DNA of 56,813 nucleotides from Symbiodinium natans (lineage: Eukaryota; Sar; Dinophyceae; Suessiales; Symbiodiniaceae): contig CAJNDS010002131.1 of assembly GCA_905221605.1 (NCBI GenBank), positions 589,244 through 646,056 of the forward strand, given 5' to 3'. The notes under the pieces are model-generated. The model made no database searches, was not told the origin of the DNA, and worked only from the letters and a program-made list of their open reading frames with translations. The position numbers and the translations under genes are program-made. Below, piece by piece: positions 19,571 through 28,917 of the stretch. The stretch's first letter is position 1. Each line of letters begins with the position of its first letter.

Positions 19571-19611
19571 GTGCGCATTCACTGGGACAGCGGCGAGGTT
19601 TGGCTCAAGAA
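19571..19611 (+). CDS. micro-exon candidate
   Basis: VRIHWDSGEVWLK between GCGCAG| and consensus |GTGAGTCC. CCCTAAA upstream, TTTAGGG 70 bp downstream. Starts with the same GTGCGCAT sequence as 17880. Confidence 0.6.
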
Positions 19612-19766
19612 GTGAGTCCAACTGAGCGACTTCTGGGTCACCCGCCCCCCACCCCCCCCCGGGGTGAGGGTTACGGCTTAGGGTTTGTCGGGTTTAGGGT
19701 TTAGGGTTTAGGGTTTAGGGTTTAGGGTTTGTAGGGTGTTTAGGGTGTCGGGCCCCCCCAATGCAG

Positions 19767-19820
19767 AAAGCGCCTTCTTGAAACCGCACGAAGCCGCGGT
19801 CGCTGCAGCCGCATGGGCTG
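19767..19820 (+). CDS. micro-exon candidate
   Basis: After AATGCAG| the frame reads SAFLKPHEAAVAAAAWAGLK, then a TAA in the CCCTAAA array; a GC donor (GCTG|GCCTTA) is possible. Confidence 0.5.
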
Positions 19821-19821
19821 G

Positions 19822-19915
19822 CCTTAAATCCTAAACCCTAAACCCTAAATCCTAAACCCTAAACCCTAAACCCTAAACCCTAAACCCTAAACCCCAAACC
19901 CCAAACCCCAAACCC
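19822..19915 (-). repeat. CCCTAAA array
   Basis: About 13 units including three CCCCAAA. Confidence 0.95.
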
Positions 19916-19964
19916 GAATCAGCCCTAATCCTGAGCCGACAAACCCTGAAACCTGAGAAGCCAA

Positions 19965-20033
19965 AACCGAAGCCCCGAGTATCCGAAGCGCCTGAGGCGC
20001 CGGTGCTGTACATAGCCTCAGGTCTGCCGGCAG
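19965..20033 (+). CDS. micro-exon candidate
   Basis: Frame RVSEAPEAPVLYIASGLPA ends at GGCAG|GTTTCC. The exact left boundary is uncertain (an AG lies just before TATCCG). Confidence 0.5.
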
Positions 20034-20074
20034 GTTTCCAAAAAATTGGGTGTTTAGGGGTTCAAGGGTTTGGC

Positions 20075-20262
20075 TGCAACTCTATGGACATACAGTTGAG
20101 TAGGAACTACCCCATATCTTAGGGTCCTAGGGTAGTTACATGGTCTCTTAATATGGGCCCCCATACTTAAGGGAGGTAAGGGACCATACCAAGGGCTCAT
20201 GAGACTACCCTTAGACCTAAATTAGCAGGGAGAACCCATCAAACTGTAGGTAACGAGGGTCC
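20075..20262. mobile_element. MITE-like family D copy with a family C copy nested inside
   Basis: Ends resemble the intact family D element at 51578 (CTCTAT..AGTAGGAACTACCCC at left, AACTGTAGGTAACGAGGGTC at right). In the middle, 20129-20216 carries family C inverted repeats (GGTAGTTACATGGTC ... GAGACTACC). Confidence 0.55.
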
Positions 20263-20369
20263 CAGAGTAGGCCTTTATTTACCCTTTTTTGTAGGGTTTG
20301 GGTTCCCTTAGAAGCCCACTTTAACCCAAAACGGGTACTCTTCTTCTTCCTAGGTTAATTCTGGGACTA

Positions 20370-20690
20370 GTAGCCCTAAACCCTAAACCCTAAACCCTAA
20401 ACCCTAAACCCTAAACCCTAAACCCTAAACCCTAAACCCTAAACCCTAAACCCTAAACCCCTAAACCCCTAAACACCTAAACCCTAAACCCTAAACCCTA
20501 AACCCTAAACCCTAAACCCTAAACCCTAAACCCTAAACCCTAAACCCTAAACCCCCCTAAACCCTAAACCCTAAACCCTAGATGCTAAACCCTAAACCCT
20601 AGATGCTAAACCCTAAACCCTAAACCCTAAGCCCTAAGCCCTAAGTCCTAAACCCTAAACCCTAAACCCTAAACCCTAAACACAATTTTC
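20370..20690 (-). repeat. long CCCTAAA array
   Basis: About 45 units with occasional CCCCTAA, CCTAGATG and CCCTAAG variants. Confidence 0.97.
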
Positions 20691-20691
20691 G

Positions 20692-20796
20692 GAAACGGCC
20701 CACCTCGAGCCCCGGCCTGTCGAAGCCCAAAGAGGTTTCCGCCGGGAGATCCGCGGTGCCAAAAAGGCGTCGCTGCTTGAAGAGAGGGAACCCTGA
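20692..20796 (+). CDS. exon candidate
   Basis: Open frame of 34 codons: ETAHLEPRPVEAQRG then FRREIRGAKKASLLEERE, ending at TGA 20794. The second half looks like a charged helix. CCCTAAA arrays on both sides; a GTTTCC lies in the middle, so the island could also be two pieces. Confidence 0.45.
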   Translation, partial: ETAHLEPRPVEAQRGFRREIRGAKKASLLEEREP

Positions 20797-20819
20797 ACTT
20801 CCCGAAGCCCTGAACTTCC

Positions 20820-21062
20820 AAAACCCTAAACCCTAAACCCTAAACCCTAAACCCTAAACCCTAAACCCTAAACCCTAAACCCTAAACCCTAAACCCTAAA
20901 CCCTAAACCCTAGGGTTTAGGGTTTAGGGTCTGGGTTTAGGGTTTAGGGTTTAGGGTCTGGGTTCAGGGTTTAGGGTTTAGGGTTTAGGGTTTAGGGTTT
21001 TAGGGTTTAGGGTTCAGGGTTTAGGGTTTAGGGTCTAGGGTTTCGGGTTTAGCGTTTAGGGT
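20820..21062. repeat. tail-to-tail CCCTAAA / TTTAGGG palindromic array
   Basis: CCCTAAA (20820-20909) joins TTTAGGG (20910-21062) through the perfect palindrome aaaccctagggttt with no spacer. A stem of up to 90 bp is possible. Confidence 0.9.
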
Positions 21063-21114
21063 CCAGAGTTCAGGCAGCGTTTTGCTTCTCCTACTGGGCT
21101 TAGGGCTTCCAAGC

Positions 21115-21210
21115 ACACGAAGCAATCTGGGTGTTTCCGGAAACTCCCATCTGCAGCAGGTCTGGCAGTGTGGTGCCATGCCGCCGTGCTGCAAGCAGCC
21201 GGGGCCTTAG
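21115..21210 (+). CDS. exon candidate, frame ambiguous
   Basis: One frame reads KLPSAAGLAVWCHAAVLQAA across the whole island; another, starting after CTGCAG| (21157), reads QVWQCGAMPPCCKQPGP to TAG. The first faintly resembles the dynein heavy-chain segment between AAA4 and the stalk (S-x-A-A-x-G-L-x-x-W); this is only a pattern impression. Confidence 0.4.
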   Translation, partial: TRSNLGVSGNSHLQQVWQCGAMPPCCKQPGP

Positions 21211-21211
21211 C

Positions 21212-21470
21212 ATTTAGGGTTTAGGGTTTAGGGTTTAGGGTTTAGGGTATTCGGGTTTAGGGCCAAGTTTAGGGTTAAGGGTTTGGGGTTGTGCGGCTTG
21301 TGGCTTGGAATTTGCATGTGATGCATCTCAAAATGTGAGCCCGATCCTCGAGCCCTAAACCCTAAACTCTGAGGGGTTTAGGGTTCAGGGTTTAGTGTTT
21401 AGGGTTTAGGGTTTAGGGCCAAGTTTAGGGTTAAGGGTGAGCCCGATCCTCGAGCCCTATACCCCTCAAC
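21212..21470. repeat. short TTTAGGG arrays with local duplication
   Basis: The strings ggccaagtttagggttaaggg (21262, 21418) and gtgagcccgatcctcgagccc (21336, 21438) each occur twice, a small tandem duplication mixed with TTTAGGG. Confidence 0.7.
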
Positions 21471-21535
21471 CTAAACCCTCAAACTCTCAAAGCCTCAAAC
21501 CATAAAAACCCGAATGTCAAGGCTTTCCTGCGTGG

Positions 21536-21592
21536 GGTTTAGGGTTTAGGGTTTAGGGTTTAGGGTTTAGGGTTTAGGGTTTAGGGTTTAGG
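21536..21592 (+). repeat. TTTAGGG array
   Basis: Eight perfect units. Confidence 0.95.
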
Positions 21593-21614
21593 GCCAGCTG
21601 CATCCCCTACACTA

Positions 21615-21736
21615 CTTGGAGGTTCAGGGGTACTTATAACCCCAATTATAACTGTACAAACAAGCCCCCTAAGTCCCCCAAGTAGGTGACAAGTAGACCT
21701 AGAACTGGGGGTTATAAGTACCCATGAACCTCCAAG
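21615..21736. mobile_element. MITE-like element, family A (best copy)
   Basis: 122 bp with terminal inverted repeats CTTGGAGGTTCAGGGGTACT / AGTACCCATGAACCTCCAAG, continuing inward (TATAACCCC / GGGGTTATA). No coding capacity, the size and structure of a MITE. Confidence 0.85.
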
Positions 21737-21834
21737 CAACCCTAAACCCTAAACCCTAAACCCGAAACCACTGTAGACTAAGGTTCGGTAACCCCGAAAG
21801 TCTCAACTCCCAAACCAGAAGGGTTCTCTTCAAT

Positions 21835-21925
21835 ATTTTAGGCTTCAGGCTTTAGGCTTGAGGCTTTAGGCTTGAGGCTTGAGGCTTTGGGCTTAAGGGT
21901 TTAGGCTTTAAGGTTTAGGGTTTAG
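21835..21925 (+). repeat. AGGCTT-type minisatellite
   Basis: Seven copies of TTTAGGCTTGAGGC-like units. Confidence 0.8.
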
Positions 21926-22019
21926 GGTTTGGCTTACCGGGTACCTTGCCGGAAACCAGTATGGTCCAAGAAACTGACCAGAAAGATGTCTGGGCATGCA
22001 CCCTGCACCGCACCCCGCA

Positions 22020-22565
22020 CCCTAAACCCTATTTAAACCCTATACTCTATACCCTATACCCTATACCCTAAACCCTACACCCTACACCCTAGACGCTACA
22101 AGCCAACCCTCCTAAGGTCAGACGTCGGGGCTGTGCTAAATGAGGTTAGACGGATGATCGCATGCATAACATGGGTGGTTCTCTCTATGAGGGTCCCTTT
22201 TGGGGTCTTGCAGGGAATCAACATGGGACCCCAATTGAAAGAGAGCTGCCGATACTCATGCTGGTGATGATGCTTGCCATGATGCTACTTTGTTCCCTCG
22301 ACCAAAGCAGCGCCAGAATCGGTCCTACATCGGCTGTGAACTCACACGTAATCGATCTGCATCGATGCCAAGCTTACAAGCCCAACCAACAAAACAAGAA
22401 AAGCACGACGAGAGTTCAAAAGAGAAAGAACCCTAAACCCGTAGAGGTTAAGGCGAGGAATAGAGGGTGCAAGGGTGGAGCGCCAGCGGGGGTGGGCTCA
22501 TGCAGGTCAGGGCCGCGCGCCTGGGTGCTTTCAGCACCAGCACGCCCACTCATTGAGACACCCTA
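22020..22565. other. CCCTATA array and unique segment with 134-codon ORF
   Basis: CCCTATA/CCCTAAA units at 22020-22095. + ORF 22162-22566 has a short hydrophobic run (LPILMLVMMLAMMLLCSL) and a basic C-terminal half; its start and end are not splice-bounded and it is unlike the GC-rich islands. Gene status uncertain. Confidence 0.3.
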
Positions 22566-22687
22566 AGCCCTGAACCCTAAACCCTGAACCCTAAACCCTA
22601 AACCCTAAACCCTAAACCCTAAACCCTAAACCCAAACCCTAAACCCTAAACCCTAAACCCTAAACCCTAAACCCTAAACCCTAAACC
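22566..22687 (-). repeat. CCCTAAA array
   Basis: About 17 units. Confidence 0.95.
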
Positions 22688-22699
22688 GAACGCCAAAAG

Positions 22700-22780
22700 C
22701 TCGCCGTCTGCTGGCAACAGAGGACCTTCCGGGCGCCGGAGAAGTTCAAGTTTGCGGTGGACATGAAGACCGCCCGATGG
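22700..22780 (+). CDS. exon candidate (strong)
   Basis: Twenty-seven codons after CAAAAG|: LAVCWQQRTFRAPEKFKF then AVDMKTARW, up to |GTCGGG. The frame is open from 22688 to the array. CCCTAAA upstream, TTTAGGG downstream. Composition is that of a real globular protein; family not recognised. Confidence 0.65.
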
Positions 22781-22797
22781 GTCGGGTTTGGCGTTCA

Positions 22798-22871
22798 GTT
22801 TAGGGTTTAGGGTTTAGGGTTTAGGGTTTAGGGTTTAGGGTTTAGGGTTTCGGGCTTAGGGCTTAGGGTTT
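22798..22871 (+). repeat. TTTAGGG array
   Basis: Eight units then variants. Confidence 0.95.
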
Positions 22872-23074
22872 GGGATGTTCCCCCTTGTACGAACAGTCCT
22901 TGATAGAGATCATGGCACGGGGGAACCTCCGAAATTCAGAGGCTTTTGGGCATCAAGCCCTAAACCCTAAGGGGCCTACGGTTTAACTAAACGGCCTTAT
23001 AGGGGTTATACCACTTATAAGTAGGGTTATAAGTACAGTTATAATTGGTTAGTAAGTACCATGAACCTCCAAGT
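22872..23074. mobile_element. fragments of MITE-like families B and A
   Basis: 22872-22932 matches the family B end (GGATGTTCCCCCTTGTACGA) followed by ..GGGGGAACCTCC. 22988-23074 matches the right half of family A (AAGTACAGTTATAATTGG ... ATGAACCTCCAAG). Confidence 0.6.
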
Positions 23075-23560
23075 ACGGTTTAAAGCACCTTTGGTGCCAT
23101 GTTTTTGGTGTTAGGTTTTTTCGGTGCTTTGGGGGTTGCAAGGGGTTCCAGGGGTTCAGGTTGAGGGGCTTTATTGGATAAGATGTATATTGGCATTTGA
23201 GCAGCATATCTCCGCGGTAGTGGCATGCGCATGACCAAAATCAGGTTGAAAATTTGCACACGAAGTAAGCTGAAGACATCAGCCCGACAAAAAACGAGTT
23301 CGGATTTGGGGTTTGAGGGTGTGAGGAGAGTTAACTTCAGCACCCCAAGAGCTCGTTCACGGTGCCATAGGATGCGTGAGGTTGATGGAGTTTTGCAATT
23401 AGTTGGGGATTTGCAATTCAAGGGTTTCGAGATCAAATCGGAAAAAAAGAGAAAACAATCAACACAAGGAGCCTTCAACCACATGCTTGCTGAAATAGTT
23501 ACTAAGGAAGCTTCAGGGCATACTTTGCTTCGATGCAGCTAAGCCCTCCCACATATATCC
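23075..23560. other. unique segment with overlapping ORFs, no clear gene
   Basis: Both strands carry ORFs of about 100-134 codons (+ 23225-23542, - 23080-23484). Lower GC than the islands and no flanking splice signals; not assigned. Confidence 0.3.
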
Positions 23561-23754
23561 TTCTGAAAATCCTGAAGCCGAAAACCCTCAACCCAAAAGG
23601 GACCTGTAACCCAAAAACCCTCAACCCACAAGTGGCCCATTTACAGCTGCCCGGTATCGAGCTTGCCTAACCCTAAACCCTAAACCTTAAACCTTAAACC
23701 CCAAACCCTGAACCCGCAGGCCGGCTTCTAAGTTTGTTTGTGCTATGAGGTTTC

Positions 23755-24330
23755 GGTTTCAGGGTTTAGGGTTTAGGGTTTGGGGTTTAGGGTTTAGGGT
23801 ATAGGGTATAGGATATAGGGGTTTAGGTTTTAGGGTTTAGGGAGGAAGATGAACGCAATCAAATACCCGCCCAGACAAACATACATGCAAAGGCAGAAAG
23901 CAAATTCAATGCAAACCAAAGTGCAGGCGTGCATTCCAACGACATGTCTGCCAGCTTCTTGTAACCCCCCACCTTTCCCCCCCAACCCCAATTCCTAAAC
24001 CTTCGTGTTGGCATGACCCTTGACCCTAAACCCGAAACCCTAAACCTTAAACCCTAAACCCTAAACCCTACACCTTAAACCCTAAACCCTAAACCCTAAA
24101 CCTTAAACCGCAAACCATTCCTTTCTTCTTCATTTCCGGTTTGCGTCTGTGGCTCCCTCGTTCGGACCAAGAGGCTTCTCGAACACTAGATAACGCATCA
24201 GGGCTCAAGAATTTGGGCTCAGCCAGAGAAACGCTAATGCGAGGTGCGAGGGGAATGTAACCATGCTTGAATCACACAGAGAGTGCAAAGCACAAACACC
24301 AGCAGCATGAGTCAACCCTTAACTTGGAGG
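23755..24330. other. TTTAGGG and CCCTAAA arrays with unique spacers
   Basis: TTTAGGG at 23762-23845; unique 23846-24019; CCCTAAA/CCTTAAA at 24020-24115; unique 24116-24327. No convincing exon. Confidence 0.6.
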
Positions 24331-24433
24331 ATGTTCCCCCTTATACTAACAGTCCTTAAGAGGGATAATCGTACCCCCCTATCAGAATCCCTATGGAGGA
24401 CTCTTAGTATAAGGTATAAGGGGGAGCATCCCA
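24328..24433. mobile_element. MITE-like element, family B (best copy)
   Basis: About 105 bp. Inverted repeats GGATGTTCCCCCTTATACTA / ..TAAGGGGGAGCATCC, with ACAGTCCTTAA / GGACTCTTAGT internal arms. 24461-24510 just downstream looks like a degenerate family C fragment. Confidence 0.8.
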
Positions 24434-24824
24434 TCCCTTAGCCCTCATCTGGTCGGCTGGGGACCACTTTAAGGGCCCATAGCAAGGGGGACCATGAAGC
24501 TACCCGTAGAAGCTTAGAGCTTCGGGGGGGGGGGGGGGGGGGGCTTTAGTGGTTAGGGCTTGGGGGTTTCACCTGAGGGTTTTCGGGTTTGTCTTGTTTT
24601 CGGTTTAGGATTTGGTGTATGCGTTGTAAGGTTGTCGGTGCAGGTTTGGGTTGCGTGGCGTCAAGTTGTGGGTTCAGGGTTTAAGGTTTAGGAACTTCAA
24701 CCCTAAACCCGAAGCCCCAAACCCTAAACCGTACACCCTAACCCTAAACCCTACAGACCCTAAACCCTGGAGACCCTAAACCCTATAAACTCTGAACCCT
24801 AAACCTTAGGGACCTAGTTTTCAG

Positions 24825-24914
24825 CCCCTGGGAGACCCACCAAAGCCCCGGAGCGCAGGAAGATGCGGGCGCCCGCCAAGCGATCCAGCGCCGGCCTTGT
24901 TGCTGCGACTGTAC
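24825..24914 (+). CDS. exon candidate
   Basis: Ninety bp between TAGTTTTCAG| and |GTGGGT. Best frame: GRPTKAPERRKMRAPAKRSS then AGLVAATV, basic with an AT-hook-like GRP start. A second frame (PLGDPPKPRSAGRCGRPP) is also open. CCCTAAA upstream, TTTAGGG downstream. Confidence 0.55.
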
Positions 24915-24923
24915 GTGGGTGGG

Positions 24924-25083
24924 GTTTAGGGTTTAGGGTTTAGGGTTTAGGGTTTAGGGTTTAGGGTTTAGGCTTTAGGGTTTAGGGTTTAGGGTTTAGG
25001 GTTTAGGGTTTAGGGTTTAGGGTTTAGGGTTCAGGGTTCAGTGTTCAGTGTTCAGGGTTCAGGGTTTAGGGTTTAGGGTTTTG
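24924..25083 (+). repeat. TTTAGGG array
   Basis: About 22 units, TTCAGGG/TTCAGTG variants in the middle. Confidence 0.97.
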
Positions 25084-25258
25084 GGTTCAGCAACTTTAAG
25101 TGGCTACTGTACTGGGCCGAAGCCCTATAGACGCTATCACCCCAAACTAAACCCTGTTACCCCTGTAACCCTAAAGCCCACACCCCCTAAACCATGCATA
25201 GAGGTGTGTGGGCGTGCCCGCGTCGGTTGGCTGTAGAAGCGCTCAAATGCCCTTCAAG

Positions 25259-25402
25259 GGATTCGGTGCGGGTTCTGCCACATTCCCGACGCACTCAAAC
25301 GTCAACCATGTGGTCTTGTTGAAGCTTGGTGTCGACACTGCAGTTGACCTCGCGCACAGAACGTGGCGGCTCTGGGGGTCCGACTGCTATCCATCACTGG
25401 AG
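25259..25402 (+). CDS. exon candidate ending at telomeric GTTTAG donor
   Basis: After CCTTCAAG| the frame reads GFGAGSATFPTHSNVNHVVL then LKLGVDTAVDLAHRTWRLWG and ends SLE exactly where the TTTAGGG array starts (GGAG|GTTTAGGG). Open upstream to 25208. Confidence 0.55.
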
Positions 25403-25447
25403 GTTTAGGGTTTAGGGTTTAGGGTTTAGGGTTTAGGGTTTAGGGTT
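25403..25447 (+). repeat. TTTAGGG array
   Basis: Six units; its first GT is the donor of the preceding island. Confidence 0.95.
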
Positions 25448-25500
25448 GAGAGTTGAGGGGCCTCGATGTGGGGTGGGGAGCCTGAAAGTTGGAAGGTGGC

Positions 25501-25635
25501 ATGGCTAGAAATTTCAATGAGCAGACACGTCGTCGTTTGTTGGCTCGGACTGCTGCCAGGTGGCAAGCATGGCTAAGAGCATCCGATTGTTTCAAGAACA
25601 CAGAGGTTCTGCAGCCCAGGGCTCTGACTGTTTAG
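25501..25635 (+). CDS. exon candidate or small ORF
   Basis: ATG 25501 to TAG 25633, 44 codons: FNEQTRRRLLARTAARWQAW then LRASDCFKNTEVLQPRALTV. Helical and basic. The minus strand is also open, so strand is not settled. Confidence 0.45.
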   Translation: MARNFNEQTRRRLLARTAARWQAWLRASDCFKNTEVLQPRALTV

Positions 25636-25712
25636 AGTTTAGGGTTTGGGGTTTAGGGTTTAGGGTTTGGGGTTTAGGGTTTCGGGTTTAGGGTTTCGGG
25701 TTTAGGGTTTAG
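25635..25712 (+). repeat. TTTAGGG array with TTCGGG and TTGGGG variants
   Basis: About 11 units. Confidence 0.9.
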
Positions 25713-25975
25713 GTGTGCAGGAGGCAAGCCTCAGGTTTGGGGATGGCTGCAAGCGAGGCCTGGCTGCAAAGTGGATGCCCCCTGGACATGATTAAGCATG
25801 ACCATTTTAAAGTCACCTTGAGCCCTTATAATCCCTAATGGCTTCTCCCTAACAAAACCCCCCCCCACCCTAATTTTAAACATGATTTGCTCGCGCCACC
25901 GCTCTGCGCCCAGCTTGACATTCAAAGTCTTTGTTTGAGAATTAAGGGGGGGGGGTGGTGCCAGAAGATAGCTTC

Positions 25976-26090
25976 TGGGCGTTTCCGAAATTAGGGGTAC
26001 CTTATTGGGGTCCTAATTTTTCAGGGCATCCTACTAGTTGGGGATTACGGGTCCCCAATTTCTGTAAACCCCCATATCTTGTGACTAGCA
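25976..26090. mobile_element. MITE-like element, family E
   Basis: About 115 bp with inverted ends GTTTCCGAAATTAGGGGTAC / CCCAATTTCTGTAAACCCCC and mirrored TTGGGGTCC / GGGTCCCCAA arms. Confidence 0.75.
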
Positions 26091-26388
26091 AATCGTCGTT
26101 CTTCCCCCGCAGCCCTAGGCCCGCGAGCCCGAGGGTTTTTGATTCCGTTGAGTTCACAGGGACGTCGGGGTTTTGGGCTCAAGCTTTAGGATTTAGGGTA
26201 TAAGTATAGGGTTGAGGATTTAGGGCTTAAGGTTTAGGGTTTAGTGTATAGGGTTGAGGATTTAGGGCTTAGGTATAGGGTTGAGGATTTCGGGCTCAGG
26301 GGGCTTAGGGCACCCGAAGCCGAAACCCTAAAGGGGCCTAGTCGGTCTCAGGCCTAGTCGGTCTCAGGGGGTGCGCAGCGCTGTTCAG

Positions 26389-26442
26389 GTGTGACGCCGG
26401 CAATGGCAAGCATCGCCGCGCTTGTCAGCTGGGCTTCGAGAG
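26389..26442 (+). CDS. micro-exon candidate
   Basis: After CTGTTCAG| the frame reads CDAGNGKHRRACQLGFE, then AGTAACCC into the array. Preceded by a tandem pair of ggcctagtcggtctca (26335-26367). Confidence 0.5.
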
Positions 26443-26760
26443 TAACCCTAAACCCTAAACCCTAAACCCTAAACCCTAGATTTTGTAAGAAGTTCAGCCC
26501 TAAACCCCAAACCCTCAGCCCGAAACCATGGTAGACAACTTTCAAAAGGGACCTGACCCTTAGAACACAAGGCCAAAGCTTGTTTGACTCTCTTATTTTT
26601 ACCATCCTCCGGAACAGCCCTCCATGAACCCGACAGGATGTGGGGTATTCTGGCGGGTTTCGGGTTTGGGGTAGACAAATATTTTCCCCAAACACCCCTG
26701 GGCCCCTGAGCCTTATAATTCACCCTAAACCCTAAACCCTAAACCCCCTGGACCCTGCAC
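26443..26760. other. CCCTAAA arrays and unique spacer, no gene
   Basis: CCCTAAA at 26443-26478 and 26724-26745; the 240-bp unique spacer has only weak minus-strand ORFs. Confidence 0.5.
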
Positions 26761-27087
26761 TGCAGTTCTCTAGGGTTTTCGGGTGCAGGGAATGGAGGGG
26801 GCCGAGGGTTTTTATGTTCAGGCGCTTTAGGAGGGGGCCTCTGGGGTTTTAGGGTTTAGGGCTTGGGGTTTAGGGTTTTGGGTTTAGGGCTTAGGGCTTC
26901 GGGCTTAGGGTTTTGGGTTTTGGGACTCGGAGCGATAGGCTCCGTCGGCTGGGGTTGAGGAGGCCCCAAACCGAAGCTCTTACTCCCCCCCCCCAAACAC
27001 CCCGAAACCCCAAGTACGAAACACCCTAAACCCTATTCCTTAAGCCCTACAGCGCAAACCCTAAACCCCCCCTTTCCCGGAAACCCT

Positions 27088-27294
27088 ATGGGTCTGTGGG
27101 AGTTCTCGCTCGCTCGCGCCGGACGCGCTGCTGGCCGACAGCCGGAGCAGAACGAAGACTTAGTACGAATAGCAGAGTTTACGGTTTACGTGTCTACGGC
27201 TTTGCTAGTACTCATACGGAAAAATCTCAGCCTGAGGATCTCGGTCTACAGCCCAGGATTGACTGGCGTGGGGCCAGAGGGCTTAGGGTGTTAA
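27088..27294 (+). CDS. 68-codon ORF, possible exon
   Basis: ATG 27088 to TAA 27292. FSLARAGRAAGRQPEQNEDL then VRIAEFTVYVSTALLVLIRK, the latter a possible membrane helix. No clear splice sites; unassigned. Confidence 0.35.
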   Translation: MGLWEFSLARAGRAAGRQPEQNEDLVRIAEFTVYVSTALLVLIRKNLSLRISVYSPGLTGVGPEGLGC

Positions 27295-27405
27295 GGTTTA
27301 GGGTTTCAGGGTTTTCAAAGTTAGGGTTTCGGGTGTTTAAAGGGTTTTTGTTTGGGGTTTTCGTGGCTTTTAAGGGTTTCAGAGTGTGTAAGCCCCTCTC
27401 GACAG

Positions 27406-27509
27406 GCTCTGGGCTTCTTTTAAGCATCCCGTGCGCCGTTGCTGCAATGGAGCTCCTGAGCTCCGCGACGGAGGCCCGCCGAAGCAAGCTGTGCAGAACA
27501 ACACCCTAA
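27406..27509 (+). CDS. exon candidate
   Basis: After CTCGACAG| the frame reads SGLLLSIPCAVAAMELLSSA then TEARRSKLCRTT and stops in the CCCTAAA array. Confidence 0.45.
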
Positions 27510-27617
27510 ACCCTAAACCCAAAACCCTAAACCCTAAACCCTAGACCCTAGACCCAAAACCCGAAACCCCAAACCCTCTTCTTTCGCAAAGTCCGAAAGA
27601 ATCTCTTGATTGTGCAG

Positions 27618-27677
27618 GATATGTATACAAAAGCCCTTGGACCAGCCCTGAGCCGAATACCGCTTCAAAAAAGGAAG
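27618..27677 (+). CDS. micro-exon candidate with copia RNase H-like start
   Basis: Exactly 20 codons between TTGTGCAG| and |GTTCCT: DMYTKALGPALSRIPLQKRK. The D-x-x-T-K-x-L string is the hallmark near the end of copia RNase H, so this may be a retroelement remnant rather than a host exon. Frame is open about 14 codons further upstream. Confidence 0.45.
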
Positions 27678-27699
27678 GTTCCTTAAATTTGGGTTCGGG

Positions 27700-28150
27700 A
27701 TTTAGGGCTTAGGGTTGAGGGCCCCCGAATAGTATGACAACTACGGACATATCCTTCATGAAGGGTGTAGCCCTAACCCCTAGACCCTAAACCCTAACTC
27801 CTAACCCCTCCCCAAGAACGACGCCCCTGGCGGGGTCTCCACGGGTTTCGTAGCGGGAGGTCATACGAGGCGTCTTGTCGCCCACAAGCAGAGAGAGGGC
27901 AAAGGAGAAGGCGCGACGGGAGTTTCCGGTTCAGGGTAGGGAGTCGGGTTCGAGCTTTAGTGGTCGCTTTCACGAGTATATCATAGCATAGCATATCATA
28001 TTTATCTTTACACGTACGCGTAAATGACGGGCATAGGGGCCCGCTTATTGCTACCCACAAACGTCCGCAAGCCGTACCCCAACCCGTAGGCCACCGCATC
28101 ACCAAGACCCTTCCAGTGCCCTGCGAGAATTGGCAGCATCAGCGGCATAC
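27700..28150. other. unique segment, no clear gene
   Basis: Contains a 103-codon minus ORF (27794-28105) and a short palindromic AT stretch (catagcatagcatatcatat). Nothing recognised. Confidence 0.3.
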
Positions 28151-28490
28151 TTAGGGTTTAGGGGTTTAGGGGTTTGGGGTTTAGGGTTTAGGGTTTAGGG
28201 GTTTGGGGTGTAGGGGTTTGGGGTGTAGGGGTTTGGGGTGTAGGGGTTAAGGGGTTTAGGTTTTTGGGGGGTTTGGGAGTTTGGGGGCCCAGAGGCTTCT
28301 CGAGAGGCTTCAAGACCCCAACCTCAAACCCTAAATTCTAAATTCTGAACCCTAAACTCTAAACCCTAAACCCTAAACCCCAAACCCCAATCCCTAATCC
28401 CTAAACCCTAAACCCTAAACCCTAAACCCTAAACCCTAAACCCTAAACCCTAAACCCTAAACCCTAAACCCTAAACCCTAAACCCAAGTG
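28150..28490. repeat. TTTAGGGG / TTTGGGGTGTAGGGG array followed by CCCTAAA array
   Basis: Octamer TTTAGGGG and a 13-bp GGGGTGTAGGGGTTT unit at 28150-28260, then CCCTAAA to 28490; inward-facing pair. Confidence 0.9.
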
Positions 28491-28500
28491 AGCGCCGACA

Positions 28501-28576
28501 CAGCGGCTGCAGATACTGGCGAGACATGATAGGGAAGCACCGACGAGACCGAGAGAGTGTGAGAGAGCGAGCCTGG
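28501..28576 (+). CDS. exon candidate, frame ambiguous
   Basis: Island between CCCTAAA and TTTAGGG. One frame gives RYWRDMIGKHRRDRESVRER and AW before |GTGGGT; another also stays open. Confidence 0.4.
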
Positions 28577-28917
28577 GTGGGTTTAGGGTTTAGGGTTTAG
28601 GGTTAAGGGTTTAGGGTTTCGGGTTTAGGGTTTAGGCTTTCGGGTTTAGGGTTCAGTATTTCGGCGTTAGGATTTAGGGTGTAGGGTCTGGCGCATATGA
28701 AAATGCTTGGATTCAAGAGTTTTCGGAAATCTGTTTGAAAGGGTTCATTTGGTGGCCCAACCGAGGAGCAAGTCCGACAGATAACTTCAAGACCCGAAAC
28801 CCTAAACCCTAAACCCTAAACCCTCAACCCGAAACCCTAAACTCCCCCCAGCCCCTCAAAAACCCTGAAAAGCCCCAAACTCCATAGAGCCCTCTAGACC
28901 CTTAAACCCGCAACTCC

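Noticed and set aside
22162-22566. Membrane protein gene
   Set aside because: A single Met/Leu-rich run in an otherwise basic, low-confidence ORF; kept only as an unassigned segment.
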